Positions 46,524 to 55,550 of a DNA stretch of 64,000 nt are shown piece by piece. How positions within the stretch are numbered: the first letter of the stretch is position 1; every line of letters begins with the position of its first letter. This DNA comes from Xanthobacter tagetidis (GTDB taxonomy: Bacteria; Pseudomonadota; Alphaproteobacteria; Rhizobiales; Xanthobacteraceae): positions 62,001-126,000 of the forward strand of contig NZ_RCTF01000001.1 of NCBI RefSeq assembly GCF_003667445.1. Direction: 5' to 3'. The notes beneath the pieces are model-generated. The model did not search any database, was not told the DNA's origin, and saw only the letters and a program-made list of their open reading frames with translations. The position numbers were made by a program, and so were the translations under genes.

Positions 46524-47318
46524 ATGAGCAAGGGCAAGGTTCTCGTGGTGGGCTCCAACGCCACCCGCATCGAGGTCCAGGGCGGCGGCACCGGCGCCAC
46601 GGGCCAGTATCTCAACGAGACCGTGGTGCCGGTGATGGCGATCCTCGCCGCCGGCTACGACGTGGTGCTTGCCACCCCTGACGGCACGCGGCCGCACATC
46701 GACCCGGTCTCGGACGCGGCGGCGCATTTCGACGGCGACCAAGCCGCCTATGAGAAGGCCAAGGCCTTCTATGCGGGCGATCCCTCCATGACCCATGTGC
46801 GCACGCTTCGTGCGGTGGTGGAGGAAGGGCTGGGCGACTATGCCGGGGTGTTCGTGCCCGGCGGGCAGGGGCCGGTGGTGGACCTGATGCAGGACGGCGA
46901 TCTGGGCGTGATCCTGCGCCATTTCCATGCCGCGGCGAAGCCGACGGCCATGCTGTGCCACGGCCCGATGGCGGCGGTCGCCGCCATGCCTCACGCGCGT
47001 GAATTCCGCGCCGCCCTCGTCGCCGGCGCCCCCGAGAAGGCGGCCGAATGGGCCAAGGACTGGCCCTATGCCGGCTATCGCATGACCGTGTTCTCGAACA
47101 CCGAGGAAAAGGTGGTGGAGGACCGCATCCTCCATGCGAAGCTCTACTTCAACATGGTGGACGCGCTGCAGGCCGCGGGCGGCGCGGTCGAGACCGGCAC
47201 GGTCGACTTCGATCCCAACGTGGTCGAGGATCGCGAACTCATCACCGGCCAGAATCCGCGCTCGGACCATCCGCTGGCGGCGCGGTTCGTGGCGGCGCTG
47301 GAGCGGGCGCGCGCCTGA
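46524..47318 (+). CDS. DJ-1/PfpI-superfamily protein (Hsp31-like glutamine amidotransferase fold)
   Basis: 264 residues from the ATG at 46524 (GACGGAGG upstream). The nucleophile elbow AMLCHGPMAAVAA carries the expected Cys; GVFVPGGQGPVVDL supplies the conserved Gly-rich loop and the acidic residue near residue 20 is in TRIEVQGGG. Length matches Hsp31/large PfpI-like members, many of which act on glyoxal adducts or as chaperones. First gene of a three-gene operon with an ABM monooxygenase and an aldo-keto reductase. Confidence 0.85.
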   Translation: MSKGKVLVVGSNATRIEVQGGGTGATGQYLNETVVPVMAILAAGYDVVLATPDGTRPHIDPVSDAAAHFDGDQAAYEKAKAFYAGDPSMTHVRTLRAVVEEGLGDYAGVFVPGGQGPVVDLMQDGDLGVILRHFHAAAKPTAMLCHGPMAAVAAMPHAREFRAALVAGAPEKAAEWAKDWPYAGYRMTVFSNTEEKVVEDRILHAKLYFNMVDALQAAGGAVETGTVDFDPNVVEDRELITGQNPRSDHPLAARFVAALERARA

Positions 47319-47395
47319 GCTCCCGCCATCCGGCGGACCGCGCCGCGGACCGCCGGAGCCGGCCCGTTTCACTCAAGCCCAAATAGGAGAACCCC

Positions 47396-47692
47396 ATGGC
47401 CGCACCCGTGAAGATCGTCGCCATCCTCGTCGCACGCCCCGGCAAGGCGGAGGAGCTCAAGGGGCTGCTCTCCGGCATGCTCGGGCCGAGCCGCGCCGAG
47501 GCCGGCAACCTGCGCTACGACATCTGGCAGGACCAGGCCGATCCCGCACGGTTCGTCCTGGACGAACTCTATGTCGGCGCCGACGCCATCGCCGCGCACC
47601 GGCAGAGCGCGCACTTCCAGCACTATCTCTCGCAGGTCGGCGACCTCGCCGACCGCACCGCCTTCGTGCTTGATCCCGTCGACGTCACCTGA
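47396..47692 (+). CDS. Antibiotic biosynthesis monooxygenase (ABM) domain protein
   Basis: 98 residues, ATG with AGGAG upstream. A single dimeric ferredoxin-like ABM domain: VKIVAILVARPGKAEELKGLL, then AEAGNLRYDIWQDQADPARFVLDELY and AHFQHYL. E. coli YgiN, the best-known member, is a quinol monooxygenase; that activity is only inferred here. It lies 77 bases after the DJ-1 gene and 69 bases before the aldo-keto reductase. Confidence 0.87.
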   Translation: MAAPVKIVAILVARPGKAEELKGLLSGMLGPSRAEAGNLRYDIWQDQADPARFVLDELYVGADAIAAHRQSAHFQHYLSQVGDLADRTAFVLDPVDVT

Positions 47693-47761
47693 CCGGCGGG
47701 CCATCTCCCAACCGCGGCGCAGCGCGCCTCCCCGCGCTGCCCGCAGCCAGAGGATACGGCC

Positions 47762-48775
47762 ATGACACTCAAAGATATTTTTCCCGGCAAGCTCGGCTTC
47801 GGCTCGGCGCCGCTCGGCAACATGTTCCGCGACATTCCCGAGGCCGAGGCGCAGGCGACGGTGGACGCCGCCTGGACCGACGGCATCCGCTATTTCGACA
47901 CCGCCCCCTTCTACGGGGCGGGCCTGGCGGAGATCCGCATGGGCGAGGTGCTCGCCGCCCGTCCGCGCGACGACTACGTCATCAGCACCAAGGTCGGCCG
48001 CGTGATCCTCGACGAGATCGAGGACGTCAGCGCCCGCGACCAGGGCGAGAAGGGCGACGTGTTCAAGCACGGCCGCCCGAACCGCATCGTCAACGACTAT
48101 TCGGCGGACGCCACGCTGCGCTCCATCGAGGACAGCCTGAAGCGCCTGAAGACCGACCGCATCGAGATCGCCTTCGTGCACGACGTGGCGCAGGACTTCT
48201 TCGGCGACGAATGGCTCGCCATGTTCGAGAGCGCCCGCAAGGGCGCCTTCAGGGCGCTGGACCGGCTGCGCGACGAGGGCGTGATCAAGGCCTGGGGCCT
48301 CGGCGTCAACCGGGTCGAGCCGATCGAGCTGCTGATGTCACTGGACGAGCCCCGGCCCGACGGCTTCCTGCTCGCCGGACGCTACACGCTGCTCGACCAC
48401 GACCGCGCGCTCCAGCGGGTGATGCCCGAGGTGGTGCGCCAGGGCCTCGGCATCGTTGTGGGCGGCCCCTACAGCTCGGGCGCGCTGGTGGGCGGGCCGA
48501 ACTTCGAATACGCGCCCGCGACGCCGGCGATCCTCGACAAGGTGGCGCGCATCAAGGCGATCGCCGATCGCCAGGGCGTCAGCATGAAGGCGGCCGGCCT
48601 GCAATTCTCGCTCGCCCATCCTGCGGTGGCGGCGGTGATCCCCGGCGCCAGCCGGCCGGAGCGCATCGCCGAGGACAACGCGGCGCTGGAGGAGACTGTG
48701 CCGGCGGACTTCTGGCGCGAGCTGCGCGCGGCGGGCCTGGTGCATGCCGCCGCGCCCCTGCCCGGCGGCGCGTGA
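47762..48775 (+). CDS. Aldo/keto reductase (D-threo-aldose dehydrogenase-like)
   Basis: 337 residues. The AKR signature lines are FGSAPLGNMFRD at the N-terminus, GIRYFDTAPFYGAGLAEIRMG (Asp and Tyr of the tetrad), ISTKVGRV (Lys), and IEIAFVHDV (His). RYTLLDHD and VIPGASRPERI match the D-threo-aldose/galactose dehydrogenase group. NAD(P)H-dependent carbonyl reduction is expected. Third gene of the LysR-controlled operon. Confidence 0.88.
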   Translation: MTLKDIFPGKLGFGSAPLGNMFRDIPEAEAQATVDAAWTDGIRYFDTAPFYGAGLAEIRMGEVLAARPRDDYVISTKVGRVILDEIEDVSARDQGEKGDVFKHGRPNRIVNDYSADATLRSIEDSLKRLKTDRIEIAFVHDVAQDFFGDEWLAMFESARKGAFRALDRLRDEGVIKAWGLGVNRVEPIELLMSLDEPRPDGFLLAGRYTLLDHDRALQRVMPEVVRQGLGIVVGGPYSSGALVGGPNFEYAPATPAILDKVARIKAIADRQGVSMKAAGLQFSLAHPAVAAVIPGASRPERIAEDNAALEETVPADFWRELRAAGLVHAAAPLPGGA

Positions 48776-48816
48776 GCGCCGGGCGCTCCGCGCCCCGGTC
48801 ACGGACCTCAACGAGA

Positions 48817-48849
48817 AAGGCCGCCGCGCTGGTCCAGCACGGCGGCCTT
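48817..48849. terminator. Strong hairpin between the aldo-keto reductase and pntB
   Basis: Ten-bp outer stem AAGGCCGCCG / CGGCGGCCTT extended inside by GCTGG-T-CCAGC. The convergent position suggests it serves both transcripts, although only short T-rich sequence (CTTCTTC) follows on the + side. Confidence 0.75.
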
Positions 48850-48903
48850 CTTCATCTCAGCGGACGGCTCGGAGCGCCGTCCGGCGGGAGCCTCAGCGCC
48901 CGC

Positions 48904-50307
48904 TCAGTGGCCCATGGCCTTGACGATCTCCTCGGTGACCTTCTTGGCGTCGCCGAACAGCATCATGGTGTTGTCCTTGAAGAACAGCTCGTTCTCCACG
49001 CCCGCATAGCCCGAGCCCATGCCGCGCTTGATGAACAGCACGGTCTTGGCCCGCTCCACGTCGAGGATCGGCATGCCGAAGATCGGCGACTGCGGATCGG
49101 TCTTGGCGGCCGGGTTGGTCACGTCATTGGCGCCGATGACGAAGGCGACGTCCGCCTGGGCGAACTCGGAGTTGATGTCCTCCAGCTCGAACACCTCGTC
49201 ATAGGGCACCTGTGCCTCGGCCAGCAGCACGTTCATGTGGCCAGGCATGCGGCCCGCCACCGGGTGGATGGCGTACTTCACGTCGACGCCTTCCTCCTTG
49301 AGCATGTCCGCCATCTCGCGCAGGGCATGCTGGGCCTGCGCCACCGCCATGCCGTAGCCCGGCACGATGATGACCTTGCCCGCATTCTTCATGATGTAGG
49401 CCGCGTCGTCCGCCGAGCCCTGCTTCACCGGCCGGGCCTCCACCGCGCCCGCCGGGCCGCCGGAGGTCTCGCCGCCGAAGCCGCCCAGGATGACGGAGAT
49501 GAAGGACCGGTTCATGCCCTTGCACATGATGTAGCTGAGGATGGCGCCCGAGGAGCCGACCAGCGCGCCGGTGATGATGAGCGCCGTGTTGCCCAGCGTG
49601 AAGCCGATGCCGGCCGCCGCCCAGCCCGAGTAGGAGTTCAGCATCGACACCACGACGGGCATGTCCGCGCCGCCGATGGGGATGATGAGCAGCCCGCCGA
49701 GCACCAGGGCCAGCACCGTGATGATCCAGAACAGCGCGATCGAGCCGGTGAGCACGAAGGCGACGATGAGGATCAGCAGCAGCAGCGCGAGGCCCGCATT
49801 GATGAGGTGGCGCCCCGGCAGCATGATCGGCTTGCCGCTCATGTTGCCGTTGAGCTTGGCGAAGGCGATGATCGAGCCGGTGAAGGTGACGGCGCCGATG
49901 GCGACGCCGAGCGACATCTCGATCAGGCTCGCGGCGTGCAGGTGGCCCGGCGAGCCGATGCCGAACGCCTCCGGCGCATAGAGCGCGGCGGCGGCGACCA
50001 GCACGGCGGCAAGACCCACCAGCGAGTGGAACGCGGCGACCAGCTGCGGCATCGCCGTCATGGCGATGCGCTTGGCCACAACGGCGCCGATGGCGCCGCC
50101 GATGGCGATGCCGGCGATCACCAGCACCCAGCCGAACATGTCGGAGGGGGGCTGGAGCGCGAGCGTGGTGAGCACCGCGATGCCCATGCCGACCATGCCG
50201 AACAGGTTGCCCTGCCGGGAGGTGGTGGGATGCGAGAGGCCTCGCAGCGCCAGGATGAAGAGGATGCCCGCCACAAGGTAGAGGGCGGCGGCGATGTTCG
50301 CATTCAT
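48904..50307 (-). CDS. pntB: NAD(P)+ transhydrogenase subunit beta
   Basis: 467 residues. N-terminal nine or so membrane helices forming the proton channel, then the soluble NADP-binding domain III: IIVPGYGMAVAQAQHALREMADMLK, IHPVAGRMPGHMNVLLAEA, and FVIGANDVTNPAAKTDPQSPIFGMPIL near the end. It couples proton import to NADPH formation. Third gene of the operon after pntAA and pntAB, 10 bases after pntAB. Confidence 0.95.
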   Translation of the reverse strand: MNANIAAALYLVAGILFILALRGLSHPTTSRQGNLFGMVGMGIAVLTTLALQPPSDMFGWVLVIAGIAIGGAIGAVVAKRIAMTAMPQLVAAFHSLVGLAAVLVAAAALYAPEAFGIGSPGHLHAASLIEMSLGVAIGAVTFTGSIIAFAKLNGNMSGKPIMLPGRHLINAGLALLLLILIVAFVLTGSIALFWIITVLALVLGGLLIIPIGGADMPVVVSMLNSYSGWAAAGIGFTLGNTALIITGALVGSSGAILSYIMCKGMNRSFISVILGGFGGETSGGPAGAVEARPVKQGSADDAAYIMKNAGKVIIVPGYGMAVAQAQHALREMADMLKEEGVDVKYAIHPVAGRMPGHMNVLLAEAQVPYDEVFELEDINSEFAQADVAFVIGANDVTNPAAKTDPQSPIFGMPILDVERAKTVLFIKRGMGSGYAGVENELFFKDNTMMLFGDAKKVTEEIVKAMGH

Positions 50308-50317
50308 GGCGCCGGCC

Positions 50318-50770
50318 TCACTTCTTCTTCGAGTACATGGCGAGCATCCGGCTGGTCACCATGAACCCGCCGAAGATGTTCACCGAGGCGAAGACGAGGG
50401 CGATGAACCCGAAGATGCGCGCCCACCAGGCATGGCCCGGATCGCCCACCGTCGAGACGCCCACCGCCAGCAGCGCGCCCACCACGATCACGGAGGAGAT
50501 CGCATTGGTCACGCTCATGAGCGGGGTGTGCAGCGCCGGGGTCACCGACCACACCACGTAATAGCCCACGAACACCGCGAGCACGAAGATGGAGAGGCGG
50601 AACACGAACGGGTCGATGGCGCCGCCGGTGGCCGCGTGGGCGAGTCCGCCGAGGGCCGCGGCGGCCTGGTCCGCATAGGCCTGGGCGGCGATCGCCGCCT
50701 CGCGCGCCACCTCGGCGGCGATGCGCGCCTGTTCCGCGGCGTCCGCCGCGAGCTGTGGATTGGGGGTCAT
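50318..50770 (-). CDS. pntAB: NAD(P)+ transhydrogenase alpha subunit, membrane part (PntAB)
   Basis: 150 residues. A 45-residue Ala-rich charged helix (probably coiled coil) precedes three or four membrane helices with the PntA domain II motif [22 protein letters not shown]-like block ([19 protein letters not shown]) and [13 protein letters not shown] at the end. The split of alpha into two genes is the Rhodospirillum-type three-subunit arrangement. It overlaps pntAA by one base (ATGA-type junction near 50770). Confidence 0.93.
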   Translation of the reverse strand: MTPNPQLAADAAEQARIAAEVAREAAIAAQAYADQAAAALGGLAHAATGGAIDPFVFRLSIFVLAVFVGYYVVWSVTPALHTPLMSVTNAISSVIVVGALLAVGVSTVGDPGHAWWARIFGFIALVFASVNIFGGFMVTSRMLAMYSKKK

Positions 50771-51927
50771 CAGGCCGCTCCCTCAGGGGAAGGATTTTTG
50801 GGGGCGAAATTGGGGTGCACGACCGCGCCGTCGCGGGTGAGCAGCGTCGCCTTGACCAGTTCGTCGTCCCATTTGACGGCGAGGGCCTTGGCCTGCTTGT
50901 CCACCATCGTTTCGAGGAAGTTGAACAGGTTCTTGGCGTAGAGCGGCGAGGTGGAGGCGGCCGCGCGGCCCGGCACGTTGAGATGGCCGACGATCTTCAC
51001 GCCGCCCACTTGCACCACCTGGCCGGGGATCGCCCCTTCCACGTTGCCGCCGCGCTCGACCGCGAGATCGACGATCACCGAGCCCGGCTTCATCGAGGCC
51101 ACCATGGCGGCGCTGATGAGCTTCGGCGCCGGCCGGCCCGGGATGAGCGCTGTGGTGATGACGATGTCCTGCTTCTTGATGTGGTCGGCGACGAGGGCGG
51201 CCTGCTTGGCCTGGTACTCCGCCGACATGGGCTTGGCATAGCCGGCCGCGGTCTCGGCCTGCTTGAACTCCTCATCCTCCACGGCGACGAACTTGGCGCC
51301 GAGCGAGGCCACCTGCTCCTTCGCCGCAGGGCGGACGTCGGTGGCGGTGACGATGGCGCCGAGGCGGCGCGCAGTGGCGATGGCCTGGAGGCCGGCGACG
51401 CCCGCGCCCATGACGAAGACGCGCGCGGCGGGCACGGTGCCGGCGGCGGTCATCATCTGCGGCAGCGCGCGGTTGAACTCGGCGGCCGCGTCGATCACGG
51501 CCCGGTAGCCGGCGATGTTGGCCTGCGAGGACAGCACGTCCATCACCTGCGCGCGGGTGATGCGGGGCATCAGCTCCATCGCGAAGGATGCGACGCCGGC
51601 GTTGGCCATCGCGGCCAGCGCTGCGTCGTTGCCGTAGGGGTCCATGATGGCGAGCACCAGGGCGCCGCGCTTATAGGACGAAAGCTCGGCTTCCGTCGGG
51701 CGGCGCACCTTCAGCACCACGTCGGCACCGGCGACCACGTCCGCTCCCGAAGGAGCGATGGTGGCGCCGACCGCCTCGTAATCGGCATCGAGGATGCCGG
51801 ACTTGACGCCTGCGCCGGCCTCGACCGCCACCTGGGCGCCGAGCGCGACGAGGCGCTTGACCGTATCCGGGGTCGCAGCGACCCGCGGCTCGCCGAGATC
51901 AACCTCGGCGGGGACAGCGATTTTCAT
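50770..51927 (-). CDS. pntAA: NAD(P)+ transhydrogenase alpha subunit, soluble part (PntAA)
   Basis: 385 residues. NAD-binding domain [21 protein letters not shown] at the start, [26 protein letters not shown], the Rossmann [18 protein letters not shown], and [16 protein letters not shown]. It binds NADH and transfers hydride to NADP in domain III of PntB. It follows the short aa3-subunit-IV-like gene by 33 bases and is probably cotranscribed with it. Confidence 0.95.
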   Translation of the reverse strand: MKIAVPAEVDLGEPRVAATPDTVKRLVALGAQVAVEAGAGVKSGILDADYEAVGATIAPSGADVVAGADVVLKVRRPTEAELSSYKRGALVLAIMDPYGNDAALAAMANAGVASFAMELMPRITRAQVMDVLSSQANIAGYRAVIDAAAEFNRALPQMMTAAGTVPAARVFVMGAGVAGLQAIATARRLGAIVTATDVRPAAKEQVASLGAKFVAVEDEEFKQAETAAGYAKPMSAEYQAKQAALVADHIKKQDIVITTALIPGRPAPKLISAAMVASMKPGSVIVDLAVERGGNVEGAIPGQVVQVGGVKIVGHLNVPGRAAASTSPLYAKNLFNFLETMVDKQAKALAVKWDDELVKATLLTRDGAVVHPNFAPKNPSPEGAA

Positions 51928-51960
51928 CGAAAATGTCTCCGGTGCTCCGGGCTCACAGGC

Positions 51961-52113
51961 TCAGAGGAGGAAGATCCACATCAGGACGAGAAGAACGGCG
52001 ACGGCAATGCTGCCCCATTTCGTGAGCGCGACGAACAGCGCATAGGTGCGCTCGTGCTCGACATAGTCGTTGCCTTCCGCGGTCCCGTACTCGATCGTGC
52101 CGTGATCGGCCAT
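51961..52113 (-). CDS. aa3-type cytochrome c oxidase subunit IV family protein
   Basis: 50 residues, one C-terminal membrane helix. The first 30 residues (HGTIEYGTAEGNDYVEHERTY) match the bacterial aa3 subunit IV family (COX4_pro_2), and the helix is FVALTKWGSIAVAVLLVLMW. In Rhodobacter and Paracoccus the protein co-purifies with aa3 oxidase, with no essential role. It is first in the run with pntAA-pntAB-pntB, a recurrent arrangement in Hyphomicrobiales. No cytochrome oxidase genes are nearby. Confidence 0.9.
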   Translation of the reverse strand: MADHGTIEYGTAEGNDYVEHERTYALFVALTKWGSIAVAVLLVLMWIFLL

Positions 52114-52282
52114 CGGTTTCCCCCTAGCTTATCGCTCGCATTGGCGTTTAGCGGAGAAGTGGTTTTCTGGCAACTGTTCTCTGGTGTACAGTATACATAA
52201 TGTAGGGCAAAGCGGCGGTATTCTGGTTCAGAACGAGACGCGTGTTCTTGCTTTGTTCGCGTCGCCGAGCTAGCCTTCGGGA

Positions 52283-53638
52283 ATGGATGCGCCGCTCGAC
52301 TCACTCATGACCGATCCGTCCGGGCCGGCCGCCGGTGCCGGCGGCGCGTCCGGTGTGCCCACAGGCCGCAGGAGCACCCGCTCCGGCGGCAGCGCAGCCC
52401 GGCCGGCGGCGCCGCGCCGGGCGCGGCCGGACTCGACGGTGACGGACACCCCGCCGCGCGCGGAGCCCCCCAAGTCGCGGGGCAAGCGCATTGTCGGCAG
52501 GCTCGCCGAGGACCGCGCGACGCCCGCGCCCGCCGTGCCGCCCGCGCTGGACGGCGAAGCGGGAACGGGGGTGGAAGCGGAGCGCCGGCGCGGACGCGGC
52601 GCCACCTCGAACGCCGCCGGCCGCTTCGAGCCCGCGGCCCGCATCCTGTTCGACGACGGCTGGGAGAGCCTCGACGATCTGCCGCCGTTCCGGACCGAGG
52701 TGACGGAGGAGCGGGCACGCACCGTCATCACCCGCAACCAGTCGCCGGACATCGCCTTCGACCGCTCCATCAACGCCTACCGCGGCTGCGAGCACGGCTG
52801 CATCTACTGCTTCGCGCGGCCGACCCACGCCTATCACGGCCTCTCGGCCGGTCTCGACTTCGAGACCCGGCTGTTCGTGAAGCCGGACGCTCCGGAGCTT
52901 CTGGCGCGAGAACTTTCGCATCCGTCCTACCAGCCGCGCGTCATCGCCATGGGGACCAATACCGACCCGTACCAGCCGATCGAGAAGCGGTACCAGGTGA
53001 CGCGGCGCCTCCTGGAGGTGCTGGCGGACTTCGGCCATCCGGTGGGCATCGTCACCAAGTCGGGGCTGGTGGCGCGCGACATCGACATCCTCGCCCCCAT
53101 GGCGGAGCGGGGGCTGGTGAAGGTGGCGATCTCGCTCACCACACTCGACCCGCATCTGGCCCGGACCATGGAGCCGCGCGCGGCGAGCCCCCATGTGCGG
53201 CTCGGCACCATCCGCCGCCTCGCCGACGCGGGCATCCCCACCGCCGTTCTCACGGCGCCGATCATCCCCGCGCTCAACGACATGGAGATCGAGCGCATCC
53301 TGGACGCCGCCAAGGCCGCCGGCGCGAGCGAGGCAGGCTACGTCACGCTGCGCCTGCCCCTGGAGATCGCCGACCTGTTCCGCGAGTGGCTGGTGGCGCA
53401 CTTCCCCGACAAGGCCCGGCACGTTCTGGCGCTGGTGCGGCAGATGAACGGCGGCAAGGACTATGATTCCACCTTCGGCAAGCGCCAGCGCGGCGCCGGG
53501 CCCTATGCCTGGACCATCGGCCGGCGCTTCGAGATCGCCGCCCGGCGCCTGGGCCTGGAAGGCCGCGGGCTCAAGCTCAGCACCGCCCATTTCCGCCGCC
53601 CGGCCGCCAAGGGCGAGCAGCTCTCGCTGTTCGATTGA
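52283..53638 (+). CDS. PA0069-family radical SAM protein
   Basis: 451 residues. Cluster motif CX3CX2C at Cys169, Cys173 and Cys176 in GCEHGCIYCFARPTH. Typical PA0069/SplB-like blocks are ARTVITRNQSPDIAFDRSINAYRG before the cluster, FVKPDAPELLARELSHPSYQPRVIAMGTNTDPYQPIEK after it, and AGASEAGYVTLRLPLEI. The first 110 residues are a low-complexity, basic, Pro/Ala/Arg-rich region not part of the domain, which could be a mis-set start or a genuine linker. Reaction unknown. Confidence 0.88.
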   Translation: MDAPLDSLMTDPSGPAAGAGGASGVPTGRRSTRSGGSAARPAAPRRARPDSTVTDTPPRAEPPKSRGKRIVGRLAEDRATPAPAVPPALDGEAGTGVEAERRRGRGATSNAAGRFEPAARILFDDGWESLDDLPPFRTEVTEERARTVITRNQSPDIAFDRSINAYRGCEHGCIYCFARPTHAYHGLSAGLDFETRLFVKPDAPELLARELSHPSYQPRVIAMGTNTDPYQPIEKRYQVTRRLLEVLADFGHPVGIVTKSGLVARDIDILAPMAERGLVKVAISLTTLDPHLARTMEPRAASPHVRLGTIRRLADAGIPTAVLTAPIIPALNDMEIERILDAAKAAGASEAGYVTLRLPLEIADLFREWLVAHFPDKARHVLALVRQMNGGKDYDSTFGKRQRGAGPYAWTIGRRFEIAARRLGLEGRGLKLSTAHFRRPAAKGEQLSLFD

Positions 53639-53663
53639 AGCCGAGCCCCTTGAGGACCATGCC

Positions 53664-54146
53664 ATGACAGACAACGCCGACGCCGGGGAGACGGGGGCGC
53701 CCGATCTGCGGCTTCATCTTGTGACGCTCGGCGTCGCCGATCTCGCGCGATCCGCCGCCTTCTACGAGGCGATGGGCCTCGAACGGCGCTATCGCGGCGC
53801 GACCGGGGTCGCCTTCTTCCACGCCGGCAGCATCGTGCTCGGCCTCTACCCCATCGCCGCCTTGGCCGACGACGCGCAGCTCGCGCCCGAGGCCGCAGGC
53901 AGCGGCTTCGGCGGCGTCACCCTCGCCTTCAACGTCCCGGACGATGGAGAACCCGCCCGCGTCATCGCCCGGGCGGTCGCCGCGGGCGGTCGCTGCCTGA
54001 AGCCCGCGCAACCGGTCTTCTGGGGCGGCATCAGCGGCTACTTCGCGGACCTCGACGGCCATGTCTGGGAGGTGGCGTTCAATCCGGGCTTCCCGTTCGA
54101 TGCCGAAGGGCGGCTCGTTGTGCCCGCCGAGGCCGCCGCGCCATGA
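53664..54146 (+). CDS. VOC-family (glyoxalase/bleomycin-resistance fold) protein
   Basis: 160 residues from the ATG at 53664, with TTGAGGA a short way upstream. Two beta-alpha-beta-beta-beta modules: LHLVTLGVADLARSAAFYEAMGLE and GGVTLAFNVPDDG..VIARAVAAGGRCLKPAQ, then YFADLDGHVWEVAFNP with the metal-binding Glu. The HLVTLGV start and WGGISGYFADLDGH match lactoylglutathione-lyase-like proteins. Function is unspecified. Close downstream of the radical SAM gene (25 bases). Confidence 0.85.
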   Translation: MTDNADAGETGAPDLRLHLVTLGVADLARSAAFYEAMGLERRYRGATGVAFFHAGSIVLGLYPIAALADDAQLAPEAAGSGFGGVTLAFNVPDDGEPARVIARAVAAGGRCLKPAQPVFWGGISGYFADLDGHVWEVAFNPGFPFDAEGRLVVPAEAAAP

Positions 54147-54382
54147 GCGCGCGCCAGAGGTGGGGAGGGGCCGGCAGTGTCTCCGCCGGAAGGCCGTCGC
54201 CGCAGCGGCCTCCCCTCCCTTCCCCTGACGCGGATGACGCCGGCGGCGGCATCCGCCGACCGTTTACGGTGCGTTCCGCCGGCAAGGGCCACGCTTCGGG
54301 AGCCCGCACAACACTGGGCATGCGCGCGGGGGGGCAGATGTCATGGGACTTGGGGCCCGCGCGGCGTCGCGGGCTGCGGCCA
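54147..54382. other. Intergenic region between VOC gene and TetR end
   Basis: About 235 bases between convergent genes. No terminator with a T run and no ORF of protein-like composition is visible. Confidence 0.5.
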
Positions 54383-55207
54383 TCAGCGCTGGCGGAGGTC
54401 CGGTTCCGCGAGATCCGGTGCCGCGAGATTCGGTTCCACAAGATCCGGTTCCACAAGATCCGGTGCCGAAACCGGAGCGGCGGGCTTCTCGCTCGCGGAA
54501 GCCTCGATCCCGGCGGTGGTCCCGCAGCAGGGACAGCCGCGGCCCTTGGCGCCGTAAGCCGCCATGAAGACGCGCACCGCGCCGTTCACCACCTTCGCGG
54601 CATGGGCCGGATCGGGCGGCTCGTTGGAGCCGATGAGGATGGGGGCGGTCACGCCGTCCTTGCACAGGCCCAGGAACTGGCTCGCCGCCTGCTCCACGTC
54701 CTCGATGTCGAGCACGCCCTGCTCCACCTTCGCGGCAAGGAATTTCGACAGGCGCTGGATGCCGGCGCACGGTCCCGCCTCGAAGAACTGGCGGCCGATC
54801 TCGGGAAACTTTCCCGCGATGGCGATCACGGTGCGCAAGGTGGCGATGTGGCCGGGCCGGACAACGGCGGCAATGAAGGAATGGCCGAGCTGGGTGAGCG
54901 CGGTCTCCACGTCCGGCGCCGCGGCATCGAACACGAACAGGCGCTCGGCGGTCTCGGTGCATTCGCTGGCGACCAGCGCGGCGAAGAGGTCTTCCTTGTT
55001 CTGGAAGTAGACGTAGAGCGTGCCCTTGGAAACTCCGGCGGCGCGGGCGATGTCCCCCATGCTGGCAGCGTCGAAGCCGCGATCGAGGAAGACCTCGCGG
55101 GCGCCGGAGAGAATCTGCCTGCGCTTTTCCGGGTCCTGCCCGGCGCCGTGGGCGCCCTCGCGCGCCTCGGCCATGCGCGCCAGCGCCGCGCCGCTCTCAC
55201 TCGTCAT
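54383..55207 (-). CDS. TetR/AcrR-family regulator with C-terminal pentapeptide repeat
   Basis: 274 residues from the ATG at 55207. TetR HTH at about residues 28-75: RRQILSGAREVFLDRGFDAASMGDIARAAGVSKGTLYVYFQNKEDLF. The effector domain (residues 80-225) resembles the AcrR/YcnC group (LRTVIAIAGKFPEIGRQFF, FLGLCKDGVTAPILIG). Residues about 215-250 hold a Cys pair (GRGCPCCGTTAG), and the last 28 residues are a PDLVE-type five-residue repeat. Two perfect palindromes upstream are probable autoregulatory operators. A start at 55174 (MAEAREG) is also possible. Confidence 0.87.
   Translation of the reverse strand: MTSESGAALARMAEAREGAHGAGQDPEKRRQILSGAREVFLDRGFDAASMGDIARAAGVSKGTLYVYFQNKEDLFAALVASECTETAERLFVFDAAAPDVETALTQLGHSFIAAVVRPGHIATLRTVIAIAGKFPEIGRQFFEAGPCAGIQRLSKFLAAKVEQGVLDIEDVEQAASQFLGLCKDGVTAPILIGSNEPPDPAHAAKVVNGAVRVFMAAYGAKGRGCPCCGTTAGIEASASEKPAAPVSAPDLVEPDLVEPNLAAPDLAEPDLRQR
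54397..54471. repeat. 15-bp tandem repeat encoding the TetR C-terminal tail
   Basis: Five units of 15 bp in register (AGATCCGGTTCCACA type, with variants AGGTCCGGTTCCGCG and AGATCCGGTGCCGAA). On the - strand they encode PDLVE/PNLAA/PDLAE repeats. Copy number could vary between strains. Confidence 0.85.
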
Positions 55208-55396
55208 CGCCGTTACGCATCCTCGCCTGAATGTGCCCTGCCCTCGATCGGCTCCTCGCCCTTGGGACGACCCGCTGATCTGCAGACATCGAAAGCCCCG
55301 GCGCAAGCACCACTCCGACCTGGAACGCTGCTTGCGTCCACATGCCGGCCAAGGGTGGCGCCGGCGCAACAGAGGCTCGATCAGAAACATCGAACC

Positions 55397-55410
55397 GAAC
55401 CGTACGGTTC
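55397..55410. promoter_or_regulatory. TetR operator O1
   Basis: GAACCGTACGGTTC, perfect 14-bp palindrome, 18 bases upstream of the candidate -35 element of a + strand promoter. Shares the half-site (C)GAACCG with O2. Confidence 0.75.
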
Positions 55411-55414
55411 CCTC

Positions 55415-55443
55415 TTGCTATGCCAGTTGCAATGCGCTAGATC
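55415..55443 (+). promoter_or_regulatory. Candidate sigma-70 promoter between the two TetR operators
   Basis: TTGCTA at 55415, 17-base spacer, TAGATC at 55438. On the opposite strand TTGATC and CATAGC are also 17 bases apart, so the region can be a divergent promoter. O1 lies upstream of -35 and O2 overlaps the expected + strand start. Confidence 0.45.
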
Positions 55444-55452
55444 AAGGCCATC

Positions 55453-55469
55453 GACCGAACCGTTCGGTC
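55453..55469. promoter_or_regulatory. TetR operator O2
   Basis: GACCGAACCGTTCGGTC: eight-base arms around one central base, perfect inverted repeat. It lies 246 bases upstream of the tetR start and 56 bases after O1 (start to start). Confidence 0.78.
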
Positions 55470-55507
55470 AACGCGCGGATCCGCAACCCACGCGCTGATC
55501 GGGCCGG

Positions 55508-55550
55508 AGGGAGGAGAGCACCGCCCCCGCTCTCCTCCCTCTCTTCTTTT
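55508..55550 (+). terminator. Rho-independent terminator shortly after the TetR-controlled promoter
   Basis: Perfect 12-bp stem AGGGAGGAGAGC / GCTCTCCTCCCT, nine-base loop, then CTCTTCTTTT. Oriented for + strand transcription. No ORF lies between it and the promoter at 55415-55443. Confidence 0.8.
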
